This document shows, one piece after another, positions 33,573 through 42,406 of a stretch of DNA of 55,331 bases (position 1 is the stretch's first letter; every line of letters starts with the position of its first letter). Position numbers and translations under genes: made by a program. The notes under the pieces are model-generated. The model was not told the origin of the DNA and ran no database searches. It saw only the letters and a list, made by a program, of their open reading frames with translations. The stretch spans positions 1 to 55,331 of the forward strand of contig JASCXY010000002.1 in assembly GCA_030012235.1 (NCBI GenBank), written 5' to 3'. Origin of the DNA: Balneolaceae bacterium ANBcel3 (lineage in GTDB: Bacteria > Bacteroidota > Rhodothermia > Balneolales > Natronogracilivirgulaceae).

Positions 33573-34847
33573 ATGAAGTACAGGTTAGATTTTTTCATGG
33601 ATAAATCAACACGTTATAAAATATTTACAGATCCGGTACACGGCTTTGTCAGCGTACCAAAAGGTTTGATTCTGGAATTGCTGGATCATCCGTATGTACA
33701 AAGACTGCGACGTATACGTCAACTTGGACTTGCAAATACCGTATTCCCCGGAGCAGAGCATTCTCGGTTTTCTCATGCCCTGGGTGCACTGGGACTCATG
33801 CAGCGCGTCTTGAATCATCTTGTAGAAAAAGATACAACCATTACTCATCAGGAATTTGAAGCGACACTCATCGCAATTTTGCTTCATGATATTGGCCATG
33901 GTCCTTTTTCTCATACCCTGGAACATACCATCATCCCGGATGTGCATCATGAAAAAATCACCCTCTTGTTGATGGAGGAACTCAATAAGGAGTTTGACGG
34001 ACGTCTGGAAACAGCCATTCGGATATTCACGGATAAACATCCAAAAAAGTTTCTGCATCAGCTATTGTCCTCCCAGCTGGATGTGGATCGCATGGATTAT
34101 ATTCGAAGAGACAGTATGTTTTCAGGAGTTCTGGAAGGTTCTATCGGAATTGACCGAATCATTCGTACCATGCGGGTGCACCAGGGCAATATTGTCATTG
34201 ATAAAAAAGGCATCTATGCAGTCGAAAATTATATTGTTGCGCGAAGATTGATGTATATGCAGGTCTATCTTCATAAAACGGTTTTGGCCGGAGATAAACT
34301 TTTACTAGGGATACTGACCCGTGCAAAAGATATACTCCATCAGAAAAAAAAGCTTCCGTTTTATTCCGATGCATTAAAGTACTTTCTGTCCAAAAAACAA
34401 CAGAAAAAAGCGATTGATGGTAATGACCTGCAGCATTTTATCCGTCTGGATGACAATGATATTCTCATAAACCTTAAATACTGGCAATACTCCGATGACC
34501 CCATTTTATCAGACTTATGTCGCCGGTTTCTGAACAGAGACTTTTTCAGAACAACATTCCTCGAAAAAAAACCAGGAAAGGCTACTTTGTCTGAATGGAG
34601 AGTCCAAACCAAAGAGATTCTAAAAGAAAAAGGGCTGTACTTCTCCGAAAAGGATGTTGACAATTACTTTTTTTACGATTATAGTCATAGCGAAGCCTAC
34701 ACCTATCAAAGTGATGGTATCTGGATTCTTCAAAATGATAATATTGCCGTCGAGTTTTCAAAAGCATCGGACAGCACTCATATTCAAGCACTTACTCAAC
34801 CGGTTGTTAAGTATTATATTGTCCACTTAAAAGGATTATCTCTCTGA
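33573..34847 (+). CDS. HD-domain phosphohydrolase (dNTPase-like)
   Basis: A 424-residue HD-superfamily protein of the dGTPase/YdhJ-like group common in Bacteroidota. The N-terminal signature is FTDPVHGFVSVP, then HPYVQRLRRIRQLGLANTVFPGA and HSRFSHALG. The metal site is LLHDIGHGPFSHTLE near residue 105, with SSQLDVDRMDYIRRDS carrying the last Asp. It probably hydrolyses nucleoside triphosphates or other phosphates. The ATG at 33573 is used; Met9 (33597, MDKSTRYKIF) fits the family N-terminus at least as well. A FecR-like gene follows after 7 bp. Confidence 0.85.
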   Translation: MKYRLDFFMDKSTRYKIFTDPVHGFVSVPKGLILELLDHPYVQRLRRIRQLGLANTVFPGAEHSRFSHALGALGLMQRVLNHLVEKDTTITHQEFEATLIAILLHDIGHGPFSHTLEHTIIPDVHHEKITLLLMEELNKEFDGRLETAIRIFTDKHPKKFLHQLLSSQLDVDRMDYIRRDSMFSGVLEGSIGIDRIIRTMRVHQGNIVIDKKGIYAVENYIVARRLMYMQVYLHKTVLAGDKLLLGILTRAKDILHQKKKLPFYSDALKYFLSKKQQKKAIDGNDLQHFIRLDDNDILINLKYWQYSDDPILSDLCRRFLNRDFFRTTFLEKKPGKATLSEWRVQTKEILKEKGLYFSEKDVDNYFFYDYSHSEAYTYQSDGIWILQNDNIAVEFSKASDSTHIQALTQPVVKYYIVHLKGLSL

Positions 34848-34854
34848 ATATTTT

Positions 34855-35724
34855 ATGTACATGATTAAGTTATGGCTATTGTTTCTTCTTTTGGTGTCTT
34901 TGCCACCTGCAACTTCTCTGGATAGTACGGATAAAAAGTCATCCGAATCTGTTGGATATATTTCTTATACTTCTTCCCCCCTATCTGCCATTCGAAATGA
35001 TGAGCCTGTAGAACTATCCCACGGAAGCCCTATCTATAGCAGTGATCAAATTATGACCGAGTCCAGGCAACTAACTATTCTCCGCATATCTGAAATTGGA
35101 GACCTATTTGTACTTCCCCTATCCCAGATTACCATTGAGGATAACGGCCATTCCCTAATTTTAAGCAGCGCAGATGCATATTTTGAATCTGCTCCGGAGC
35201 AGATTCGCACTCATATAGATTGTTTTCAGAATAATCTCAGCGGATACTCTTTTTCAGCCGGCATTCAGTGCAGAGAACAGTCAGGTATCATTTTTTCACT
35301 ATTAAATGGATTTGCACAGTTGGAAACGACAGCACGTCAATCGTTCACTCTTCATTCATCCAGGGCTGTAAGCGGGCGTGCCGTACAGGGAAGCTTTTCA
35401 GAAATTGAAATTCCGGACAGGCCCACACTTACTCATATCGCAAAACAGGATTCTGCCGGCCAGGAGTTGGCTATTCAATGGGATCCGGTTGATATGGCGG
35501 ATCAATACCTCATCCACATATTTAGTGACAACCTGGAAAACGAAACCCACTTTTTAACCTTACATCCAACTCATCGTTTCTTAATCGATTCTGTCCTTGA
35601 AGATGAAGGTGAATATTACATCCGGGTTTCCGCTATTGACTATTACGGGGTTTCCGGTTTATGGTCAACGACGGCCTCCTTTGAGTTTACTCCGGATGTT
35701 TCCGAAGATGTTGATTCCGGATGA
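34855..35724 (+). CDS. Secreted FecR-like protein with fibronectin-III-like domain
   Basis: A 289-residue exported protein with a signal peptide (IKLWLLFLLLVSLPPATS). Residues ~50-190 show a FecR-type beta pattern (GSPIYSSDQIMTESRQLTILRI, then repeated short strands). Two cysteines about 20 residues apart (HIDCFQ...IQCREQ) could form a disulfide. Residues ~195-280 resemble a fibronectin type III domain (LAIQWDPVDMADQYLIHIF). The C-terminus is acidic. The role is unknown, perhaps envelope structure or binding. It starts 7 bp after the HD gene and converges with the M1 gene 13 bp away. Confidence 0.65.
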   Translation: MYMIKLWLLFLLLVSLPPATSLDSTDKKSSESVGYISYTSSPLSAIRNDEPVELSHGSPIYSSDQIMTESRQLTILRISEIGDLFVLPLSQITIEDNGHSLILSSADAYFESAPEQIRTHIDCFQNNLSGYSFSAGIQCREQSGIIFSLLNGFAQLETTARQSFTLHSSRAVSGRAVQGSFSEIEIPDRPTLTHIAKQDSAGQELAIQWDPVDMADQYLIHIFSDNLENETHFLTLHPTHRFLIDSVLEDEGEYYIRVSAIDYYGVSGLWSTTASFEFTPDVSEDVDSG

Positions 35725-35737
35725 ATGTTACTGCCTG

Positions 35738-37465
35738 CTAATCGAATAGTCCGCTTCTAAGCACTTTGTTTTTCGGGTCAATTTCAACCCTTTCAACGTC
35801 CCTTATTTCCAGAGATTTCTTTCCATCAGGAATTACTATATGAATCAAATCTCCATCCTGTACCTCTACAGGCATGGGAAAGGCTCTGTTTCCCGGTGTA
35901 TCCCATCTTAACGTTAACAGATTTTCGTCCCAATCTTTTATAAGTTCAGGAAGTTCTGACTCTTTCAGATATATATCAAAAAGCCATCGTAAAGAGTCTC
36001 CGTGTTTAGCTTCAACCAGGTCTGTAAAAGTATCTGTATCGGTGAACCTGCCGGGAACCGGTGTTTCCTGGGGCGTATAATAGAGGTCGTCGGGATATAA
36101 AAAAGACTTCAACGAGTTCCTGAAGGATTCTTCACCGATAACATATCTAAGTGTATGCAGAACCCAGGCGCCTTTCATATAAACATCTCTTCCTGAAAGT
36201 AAATCTGAAGCAAAAGGGTGTCCCTCTGGTACAATGGCTATGTTGTTCAGTATGCGACCATAAATGATTTCCATAAAACGCATATAGAATTCATAATCAT
36301 GGACAGACTCTACATACAAAGCCTGCATGTACGTAGCAAATCCCTCATGCAACCAGAAGTCTCTCCAGTTATAAGCGGTTAAAAAGTTACCCCACCACTC
36401 GTGAGCCAGTTCGTGATGATGCAGATCATCAAAACCTGCACCGGACTCAAAGACCACATCGGGAATATAACCGGCTCCATAGGCAATAAGTGTTTGATGT
36501 TCCATGCCGAGATACGGCATTTCCACGATCCCATACTTCTCACTTCTGAATGGATACGGACCCAGGAAGTCTTCAAAAAAAGCCATATGCTTCAAAACTT
36601 CCGGAAGAAGTCGTTCTGCTTTGTGAACATGCTCTGGAAGTGCCCAGAAATAGACCGGGAATTTTGTTCCTGTGATACTGGTATACTGTGAAGAAACCTT
36701 CTCGAATGGTCCGATTGCCAGAGTAATGTTGTAATTGTTTATTGGAAACTCATGAGTCCAACTAAAGGTATTTGTATCATCTGATAACGACTCTTCAGAA
36801 ACAAGAACACCGTTTGAGAGCGCATTAAGGCCGTCAGGAACCGTAATCGTCATAGAAACACGATCCGGCCGGTCTGATGGGTGATCTTTTACAGGAAGCC
36901 AAAGGTCAGCCCCATTTGCCTGACAGGATACCCCGATCCATGGCTGTCCGCTTTCAGATTCTGCCCAAACGAACCCTCCGTCCCAGGGAGGGTTTTCAGC
37001 AGAACGGGGTTCACCAAAATAGGACACTTCTATATCTATAACAGAGCCGGCAGGAACCTCATCATTAAAATCCATTATCAATAATCCGTCCTTATGGATG
37101 TAATCCAGGCTGTAAGAGTCATATGGAGGACGAATCCACATCACACGGTCCACCCAAAAAACAGAATCAAGATGCAGCACAAAACGGCTCATATCTTCCA
37201 GTATTTCTACTTGAATGATCACACTGGAATGGATGGTTTTGTACTCAGGTTCTATGTAAAGGTCGATATTGTATGAAAGAACATTCACGATGGACTGTTC
37301 ATACAGCAAATAGCCACCGGACTTTGAGGTCTGGTTTACATATTCATCAAGAGTAACAACCTTGGGGTGCTTGGACGCGATTGCTTGTAAACAAGGCGAA
37401 AGAATACCTCCTGTTGAAAGAATAAAAACAAGGAGGTATAATTTATTGAATACATTCCTGGCCAT
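35738..37465 (-). CDS. Exported M1-family zinc metallopeptidase
   Basis: A 575-residue peptidase from the ATG at 37465, which opens a signal peptide (MARNVFNKLYLLVFILSTGG); an in-frame ATG at 37531 would add 22 polar residues in front of it. The zinc site is complete: H351-E352-x-x-H355 (HELAHEWWGN) and E374 (LHEGFATY). The substrate-binding GxMEN is present as GMEH (MPYLGMEHQT). It should remove N-terminal residues from peptides in the periplasm. It is the last gene of the long (-) run, 83 bp after folA, and converges with the FecR-like gene. Confidence 0.9.
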   Translation of the reverse strand: MARNVFNKLYLLVFILSTGGILSPCLQAIASKHPKVVTLDEYVNQTSKSGGYLLYEQSIVNVLSYNIDLYIEPEYKTIHSSVIIQVEILEDMSRFVLHLDSVFWVDRVMWIRPPYDSYSLDYIHKDGLLIMDFNDEVPAGSVIDIEVSYFGEPRSAENPPWDGGFVWAESESGQPWIGVSCQANGADLWLPVKDHPSDRPDRVSMTITVPDGLNALSNGVLVSEESLSDDTNTFSWTHEFPINNYNITLAIGPFEKVSSQYTSITGTKFPVYFWALPEHVHKAERLLPEVLKHMAFFEDFLGPYPFRSEKYGIVEMPYLGMEHQTLIAYGAGYIPDVVFESGAGFDDLHHHELAHEWWGNFLTAYNWRDFWLHEGFATYMQALYVESVHDYEFYMRFMEIIYGRILNNIAIVPEGHPFASDLLSGRDVYMKGAWVLHTLRYVIGEESFRNSLKSFLYPDDLYYTPQETPVPGRFTDTDTFTDLVEAKHGDSLRWLFDIYLKESELPELIKDWDENLLTLRWDTPGNRAFPMPVEVQDGDLIHIVIPDGKKSLEIRDVERVEIDPKNKVLRSGLFD

Positions 37466-37548
37466 TAAAAAATACCTTTTCGATGAGATAAGACATTGCC
37501 TGTTACTAAAGCTATACGGGTCAATATACACTACAGAAGAGCAAAGTA

Positions 37549-38037
37549 CTAAACCGATGGACGGATTTCTTCATAATCAATGAAGGTCAGATTATCTTTT
37601 TCTTCTCTTCCTATTTCCTTCCAGCGGGTGCCAATATCTGTCCGGTATTCCGGAAAGAACGTGTCTCCTTTGTATGAGGTATGAATTTCGGTTATTTCCA
37701 GGCGATTGCAATGCGGATAAAAGAGCTTGTATATCTGTTCACCGCCAATAATGTACACTTTTTCTATGTTTTTACTTCGAAGGAACTCCATGGCGTCTTC
37801 AGCAGTGGAAAAAACAGAAACATCGGGGTGTGAGATTGAACGGGAAAGCACAAGATTCATTCTTCCGGGAAGAGGCTTTCTGTTAAGTTCATCAAATACC
37901 CCCCTTCCCATCAGTATTGGATGCCCCATGGTCCGGGCTTTAAAATGCTTTAAATCCTCCGGGATATTCCAGGGCAGCGACCCGTCTTTTCCAATGACAA
38001 GATGTGGATCATGTGCTGCAATCATACTTATGATCAT
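37549..38037 (-). CDS. folA: Dihydrofolate reductase FolA
   Basis: A 162-residue enzyme that reduces dihydrofolate with NADPH. Visible motifs are IAAHDPHLVIGKDGSLPW, with PEDLKHFKARTMGHPILMGR carrying the Asp/Glu-type active-site region and NADPH contacts, then VYIIGGEQIYKLF. Length is normal. It lies 38 bp after thyA on the same strand, so the dihydrofolate released by ThyA is recycled by a co-expressed enzyme. Confidence 0.94.
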   Translation of the reverse strand: MIISMIAAHDPHLVIGKDGSLPWNIPEDLKHFKARTMGHPILMGRGVFDELNRKPLPGRMNLVLSRSISHPDVSVFSTAEDAMEFLRSKNIEKVYIIGGEQIYKLFYPHCNRLEITEIHTSYKGDTFFPEYRTDIGTRWKEIGREEKDNLTFIDYEEIRPSV

Positions 38038-38075
38038 AACAGACTCCTGTATATCAAACCCAATACATCCATTTT

Positions 38076-38876
38076 CTATACCGCAACCTCAAACGATATC
38101 CTGGGATGTGGATCATAGCTTATCAGTTCAAAATCTTCGAAAGTAAGCTCATCGATAGGTTTTTGTTGTATCCTCAGTTCAGGAAGTGTTTTGGGTTCAC
38201 GTTTGAGCTGTTCCTTTAATCCATCAACATGATTGGTATAAATGTGAGCATCGACGATGGTATGAGCAAATACCCCGGGCTTAAGACCGGTGACACCGGC
38301 AATAGCTATGGTTAACGCTGAATAACAAGCCAGGTTAAAAGGAATTCCAAGCGCAATGTCACCGGATCGTTGTGTCAGGTGACAATTTAACCGGCTGTCT
38401 ACCACATTGAAAATAAACATGACATGGCAAGGAGGCAGTGCCATTTCTCCCAATAAACCGGGATGCCAGGCACTGACTACCATCCTTCGGCTGTCCGGTT
38501 CATTCTTTATCAAATCGATGACACGAGCAATTTGATCACATTCTTTGGGCGTTGATTGATCTTGGTATGGAAATCTTCTCCACATAACCGGATAAATAGG
38601 CCCAACATGGCCGTTTTCATCCGCCCAGGCATCCCATATATGGCAATCCTGTTCATCTCTGAGCCAGCGAATATGATCTTCACCCCTTAAATACCACAAC
38701 AATTCCAGGATGACAGACCGAAAAGGAACTCTTTTAGTAGTCAAGAGCGGATACCCTTCCGAAAGATCTGCAGTATAGGATTCGGCAAACGAGGAAATGG
38801 TGTCAATTCCGGTTCGATTCGTTTTTCTGATTCCGTTTTTTAAAACCCGGTCAACCAGGTCCAGGTAAGCTTTCAT
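38076..38876 (-). CDS. thyA: Thymidylate synthase ThyA, divergent sequence
   Basis: Converts dUMP to dTMP with methylene-tetrahydrofolate; 266 residues. The catalytic Cys is C150 (ALPPCHVMF). Phosphate- and dUMP-binding residues are seen in SRRMVVSAW, QRSGDIALGIPFN and DAHIYTNH. The Asn of PFN indicates dUMP rather than dCMP. The usual YGKQWRxW segment reads YPVMWRRFP, and the Gly of HTxGDAHLY is Val. The fold residues are intact, so it is probably active. It lies 21 bp after ilvE and 38 bp before folA. Confidence 0.93.
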   Translation of the reverse strand: MKAYLDLVDRVLKNGIRKTNRTGIDTISSFAESYTADLSEGYPLLTTKRVPFRSVILELLWYLRGEDHIRWLRDEQDCHIWDAWADENGHVGPIYPVMWRRFPYQDQSTPKECDQIARVIDLIKNEPDSRRMVVSAWHPGLLGEMALPPCHVMFIFNVVDSRLNCHLTQRSGDIALGIPFNLACYSALTIAIAGVTGLKPGVFAHTIVDAHIYTNHVDGLKEQLKREPKTLPELRIQQKPIDELTFEDFELISYDPHPRISFEVAV

Positions 38877-38897
38877 AAGGATTCCAGGTAAATGTTC

Positions 38898-39959
38898 TTA
38901 AAGGATAGTGCACCAGTTTTCATCATCCGGATGATCACCGTGCTGAATTCCGGTTATTCGGTCATAAAACCAACGGGCAACAGGCCCCATTTCTTTCTGA
39001 GGCAGTGTAATCTCTTTACCCTGATGGTGAATATGTCCAACCGGAGAAATCACAGCCGCTGTACCGGAGCCAAATATTTCTTTTAATTTTCCGTTCTCAT
39101 GTGCCTTGATAAGTTCATCAATAGCAACAGGCCGTTCCTCCACGTTCATCTTATGCTTCCTGGCCAGTTCTAAAACCGACATCCGTGTAATTCCCGGCAG
39201 AATACTTCCGTTAATGGGAGGTGTAATAAGAGTATCATCAATGAGAAAGAAAATATTCATGCTGCCCACTTCTTCAACATACTTTTTTTCGATGGCATCG
39301 AGCCAAAGTACCTGAGTATATCCCATTTGCTGTGCTTTGGTTGTCGGTTGCAGACTTGCTGCATAATTGCCGGGAACCTTTACGTCACCAACCCCGCCAC
39401 TAACTGCACGAACATATTCCGGCATGGTTGTAAGTCGAATGGGTTTGATTCCTTCCGAATAAAAATTACCTACGGGACTACAGAGAATATGGAAACGATA
39501 AGATGTTGATGCTCTTAAGCCAAGTGTTTCATCGGTTGCATAAACAAAAGGCCTCAGGTAGAGCGACTTGTATTTTTCTTGGGGCACCCATGCTCTTTCC
39601 AGGTTCACCAGATGGATCAGGCCTTGTTCAAAAACGTTTTTCGGGATTTCAGGAATACATACCCGTTTACAGGATCTGTTAAATCGCTCAAAATGAGAAT
39701 CGAGTCTGAAAATATTTATTTTGCCGGATGAATATGTGAAGGCTTTCATTCCTTCAAAAACCGCCTGGCCGTAATGCAGAGTTGTCATGGCCGGGTACAT
39801 CGGCGTAAGATCATACGGGATGATTTCAGGCGATTCCCACTGTCCGTTTCTGTAGTTTATCTGGAATTGGTGGTCGGAGAAATTTTCTCCGAAAGTCAAA
39901 TTACTGAAATCTACTGCACCGATGTTTGATGAGGTTGTTTTCCTGATATGGATATTCAA
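38898..39959 (-). CDS. ilvE: Branched-chain amino acid aminotransferase IlvE
   Basis: A 353-residue fold-type IV PLP aminotransferase for leucine, isoleucine and valine. Motifs are LHYGQAVFEGMKAFTY, the PLP lysine region DVKVPGNYAASLQP, VLWLDAIEKKYVEEVGSMN and GTAAVISPVGHI. The length and the N-terminal extension match BCAT type II. It stands between rnc (69 bp) and thyA (21 bp) on the same strand. D-alanine aminotransferase and ADC lyase are shorter, which makes IlvE the best call. Confidence 0.93.
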   Translation of the reverse strand: MNIHIRKTTSSNIGAVDFSNLTFGENFSDHQFQINYRNGQWESPEIIPYDLTPMYPAMTTLHYGQAVFEGMKAFTYSSGKINIFRLDSHFERFNRSCKRVCIPEIPKNVFEQGLIHLVNLERAWVPQEKYKSLYLRPFVYATDETLGLRASTSYRFHILCSPVGNFYSEGIKPIRLTTMPEYVRAVSGGVGDVKVPGNYAASLQPTTKAQQMGYTQVLWLDAIEKKYVEEVGSMNIFFLIDDTLITPPINGSILPGITRMSVLELARKHKMNVEERPVAIDELIKAHENGKLKEIFGSGTAAVISPVGHIHHQGKEITLPQKEMGPVARWFYDRITGIQHGDHPDDENWCTIL

Positions 39960-40028
39960 AGCGGAAATGAGTTATGGTGAAAAAAAGAACTTATGAAGTA
40001 TAGAAGGAACGAACGAATGAAACAAGAA

Positions 40029-40775
40029 TCATATCTCATTGAGCCGGTTCAGAGCATTTTTTGCAGCCTCCTGCTCGGCTTTTTTCTTGTTTTTACCACG
40101 CCCCTGGCCAAAGGGTAACTGATTAACAACGACTTCAACTTCAAACATCTTGTCATGTCCAGGTCCGCTTTCACTAATAACCCTGTAAATCGGAGCTGGT
40201 TTTTTTAACGATTGAACGGCTTCCAGCAGCATACTTTTGTAATTATCCTGAGTTGAAATTAACTCGTCAAAATCTATCCATGTCTGATATAGTTTCATTA
40301 CATAGGTTCGGGCCGTATAGTATCCGTGATCTTCAAAAATGGCTCCTACCAGTGCTTCAAAGGTGTCCGCCAATACGCTTTCGGTGTGCTCAACCCCCTG
40401 ATTTTTTACGCGGTCGCCAAGTTCAATAAAAGAAGGGATTCCTATGTTCTTGGCTATTTCTGCAAGCATTTGGCCTTTTACGAGCCTTGAACGAAGTTGC
40501 GTCATAAACCCCTCCGATTTAGAAGGGAATCGTTCAAAAATAATTTCTGATGTAACCAGATCAAGAATGGCATCACCTATAAACTCAAGTTGTTCATAGG
40601 ATTCTGTGGGATCCATATTTTTTTCTGTTACTATGGATCGATGTCTGAGAGCCTTCAAATAGAGTTCCGGACGAAGTACAGGAATGCCCGTCAACACTTC
40701 AATATCGGAAACCTTTTTCTTGTAATCTGGAGATAATTTTCTTCGGCTCCAAATTGACCGGATTCTTCTAAACAC
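40029..40775 (-). CDS. rnc: Ribonuclease III
   Basis: A 248-residue dsRNA endonuclease for rRNA and mRNA processing. The catalytic helix is LEFIGDAILDLV, the second acidic motif is LADTFEALVGAIF. The C-terminal dsRNA-binding domain begins near residue 160 (DNYKSMLLEAVQ) and ends with KKKAEQEAAKNAL. It starts at the last base of fabF (1-bp overlap), the usual fab-rnc linkage. Length and domain order are normal. Confidence 0.95.
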   Translation of the reverse strand: MFRRIRSIWSRRKLSPDYKKKVSDIEVLTGIPVLRPELYLKALRHRSIVTEKNMDPTESYEQLEFIGDAILDLVTSEIIFERFPSKSEGFMTQLRSRLVKGQMLAEIAKNIGIPSFIELGDRVKNQGVEHTESVLADTFEALVGAIFEDHGYYTARTYVMKLYQTWIDFDELISTQDNYKSMLLEAVQSLKKPAPIYRVISESGPGHDKMFEVEVVVNQLPFGQGRGKNKKKAEQEAAKNALNRLNEI

Positions 40776-42019
40776 TAGTCCATATACTTTTTAAAGACGA
40801 GACTGGTGTTGTGTCCTCCAAAACCAAAGGCATTATTCATGGCATACGTTATATCCTTTGCTTCTGTCTCGTTTGTGGTATAATTCAAGTCACACTCCGG
40901 ATCGGGTGTCTGATAATTTATGGTCGGTGGTATAAGTCCGTGGTAGATGGATAAAACCGTAGCAATAGACTCCGCAGACCCAGCGGCACCCAACATATGT
41001 CCGGTCATAGACTTTGTTGAATTAAGGTTCATTTTATATGCATGGTCATCAAAAACTCTCTTAATGGATTTAGTTTCAGCAATATCTCCAAGAGGAGTTG
41101 CCGTGCCGTGCATATTTATATGATCAATGTCTTTTGGTTGAATACCGGCAGATTTTAAAGCTGAATGAAGAGCCAGCATGACCCCTTTTCCATCCGGATC
41201 CGGAGCGGTAATATGGTGTGCATCTCCGGAGAAACCATATCCAGCCATTTCTCCATAAATTCTTGCTCCTCTTTTAATAGCAGAATCCAAAGATTCAAGC
41301 ATAAGAATACCGGCGCCTTCCCCAAGGACAAATCCGTCTCTGGTTTTGTCAAATGGACGAGAAGCTGTTTCCGGTGAATCATTTCGGGTAGAAAGAGCTC
41401 TTACGGCATTAAAGCCAGCCAGGCCCATACCAAATACGGGTGCTTCACTCCCTCCGCAAATCACATAATCGGCCTGATCCTGTACAATTGTGTCGTATGC
41501 AAGCCCGATATTGTGAGAGCTTGTTGCGCATGCAGACACGGCACAGTAATTAGGCCCGCGAAAGCCGTATTTAATGGAAACCTGCCCTGAAGCCATATCC
41601 GGAATGAGCATTGGAATAAAAAACGGAGAAACCCCACGGTGTCCTTTTTCATAGAAATCGACAGCCTGTTTGTAGAATATTTGCATTCCACCGATCCCGC
41701 TTCCAATGAGGACAGCAACACGATCCAGGTCTATGGTTTCCAGATTCACTCCAGAATCCTGAATAGCTTCATCGGAGGCAACCATGGCATACTGGCAGAA
41801 TTTATCCAGTCGCCTCGCCTCTTTGGCATTCATATATTCTGAAACATCAAAATCTTCTATCTGAGCAGCAAACTGGGTGGGAAAACCGGAAACATCAAAA
41901 TTATCAATGGATTTCGTACCACTTTTACCAGAAACCAGTCCGTTCCAAAACTCAGGGGCACCCTTACCAATTGGTGTAAGGGCCCCTAAACCGGTTATAA
42001 CGACTCTTTTTTTAGCCAT
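40775..42019 (-). CDS. fabF: Beta-ketoacyl-ACP synthase II FabF
   Basis: A 414-residue condensing enzyme that elongates acyl-ACP with malonyl-ACP. The catalytic Cys is in SACATSSHN; the two His are in INMHGTATPLGD and STKSMTGHMLGAAG. The N-terminal VITGLGALTPIG is the FabF hallmark. It is 19 bp downstream of acpP and overlaps rnc by 1 bp. FabB is shorter and has different motifs, so FabF is favoured. Confidence 0.96.
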   Translation of the reverse strand: MAKKRVVITGLGALTPIGKGAPEFWNGLVSGKSGTKSIDNFDVSGFPTQFAAQIEDFDVSEYMNAKEARRLDKFCQYAMVASDEAIQDSGVNLETIDLDRVAVLIGSGIGGMQIFYKQAVDFYEKGHRGVSPFFIPMLIPDMASGQVSIKYGFRGPNYCAVSACATSSHNIGLAYDTIVQDQADYVICGGSEAPVFGMGLAGFNAVRALSTRNDSPETASRPFDKTRDGFVLGEGAGILMLESLDSAIKRGARIYGEMAGYGFSGDAHHITAPDPDGKGVMLALHSALKSAGIQPKDIDHINMHGTATPLGDIAETKSIKRVFDDHAYKMNLNSTKSMTGHMLGAAGSAESIATVLSIYHGLIPPTINYQTPDPECDLNYTTNETEAKDITYAMNNAFGFGGHNTSLVFKKYMD

Positions 42020-42038
42020 TAAATAAGAAATGCTTTAT

Positions 42039-42278
42039 TTATGAAATTTTCCCTTTCAGATAATTGATAGCATCGCCAACGGTTGCAATATTCTCTGCAT
42101 CTTCGTCAGGAATGCTGATGTCAAACTCTTTTTCAAACTCCATAATCAATTCTACGGTGTCAAGGGAGTCTGCGCCCAAGTCATTTGTAAAATTTGCATC
42201 ACCGCTTACTTCTGATTCATCAACCCCGAGTTTATCTACGATGATTGATTTTACTTTTGCATCTATATCTTTCGACAT
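42039..42278 (-). CDS. acpP: Acyl carrier protein AcpP
   Basis: A 79-residue acidic carrier. The phosphopantetheine attachment Ser is S38 in [12 protein letters not shown]. Helices match ACP: the acidic [16 protein letters not shown] then [11 protein letters not shown]. It lies between fabG (128 bp upstream, with a terminator-like hairpin) and fabF (19 bp downstream). As in other bacteria it is probably strongly expressed, so the hairpin may help give separate control. Confidence 0.97.
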   Translation of the reverse strand: MSKDIDAKVKSIIVDKLGVDESEVSGDANFTNDLGADSLDTVELIMEFEKEFDISIPDEDAENIATVGDAINYLKGKIS

Positions 42279-42327
42279 AATGTGTTACCTGTGTTGTTTG
42301 TTATCTGTTTGATTTCGCGATTCTTGG

Positions 42328-42360
42328 CAAAAAAACCAAAGGGCTCGCTTAAATGCCTTT
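42328..42360 (-). terminator. Possible attenuator/terminator between fabG and acpP
   Basis: On the (-) strand a short imperfect stem (AAAGGC at 42360-42355 with GCCCTTT at 42344-42338) is followed after GG by seven T residues (42335-42329). This is terminator-like but has a long loop and a weak stem. It stands in the 128-bp leader of acpP. It could attenuate read-through from fabG or stabilise an acpP-proximal transcript. Confidence 0.35.
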
Positions 42361-42406
42361 TATAATAAAAAGAGATTCGAGTTAAATCAATAAAAAACGG
42401 AATCTG

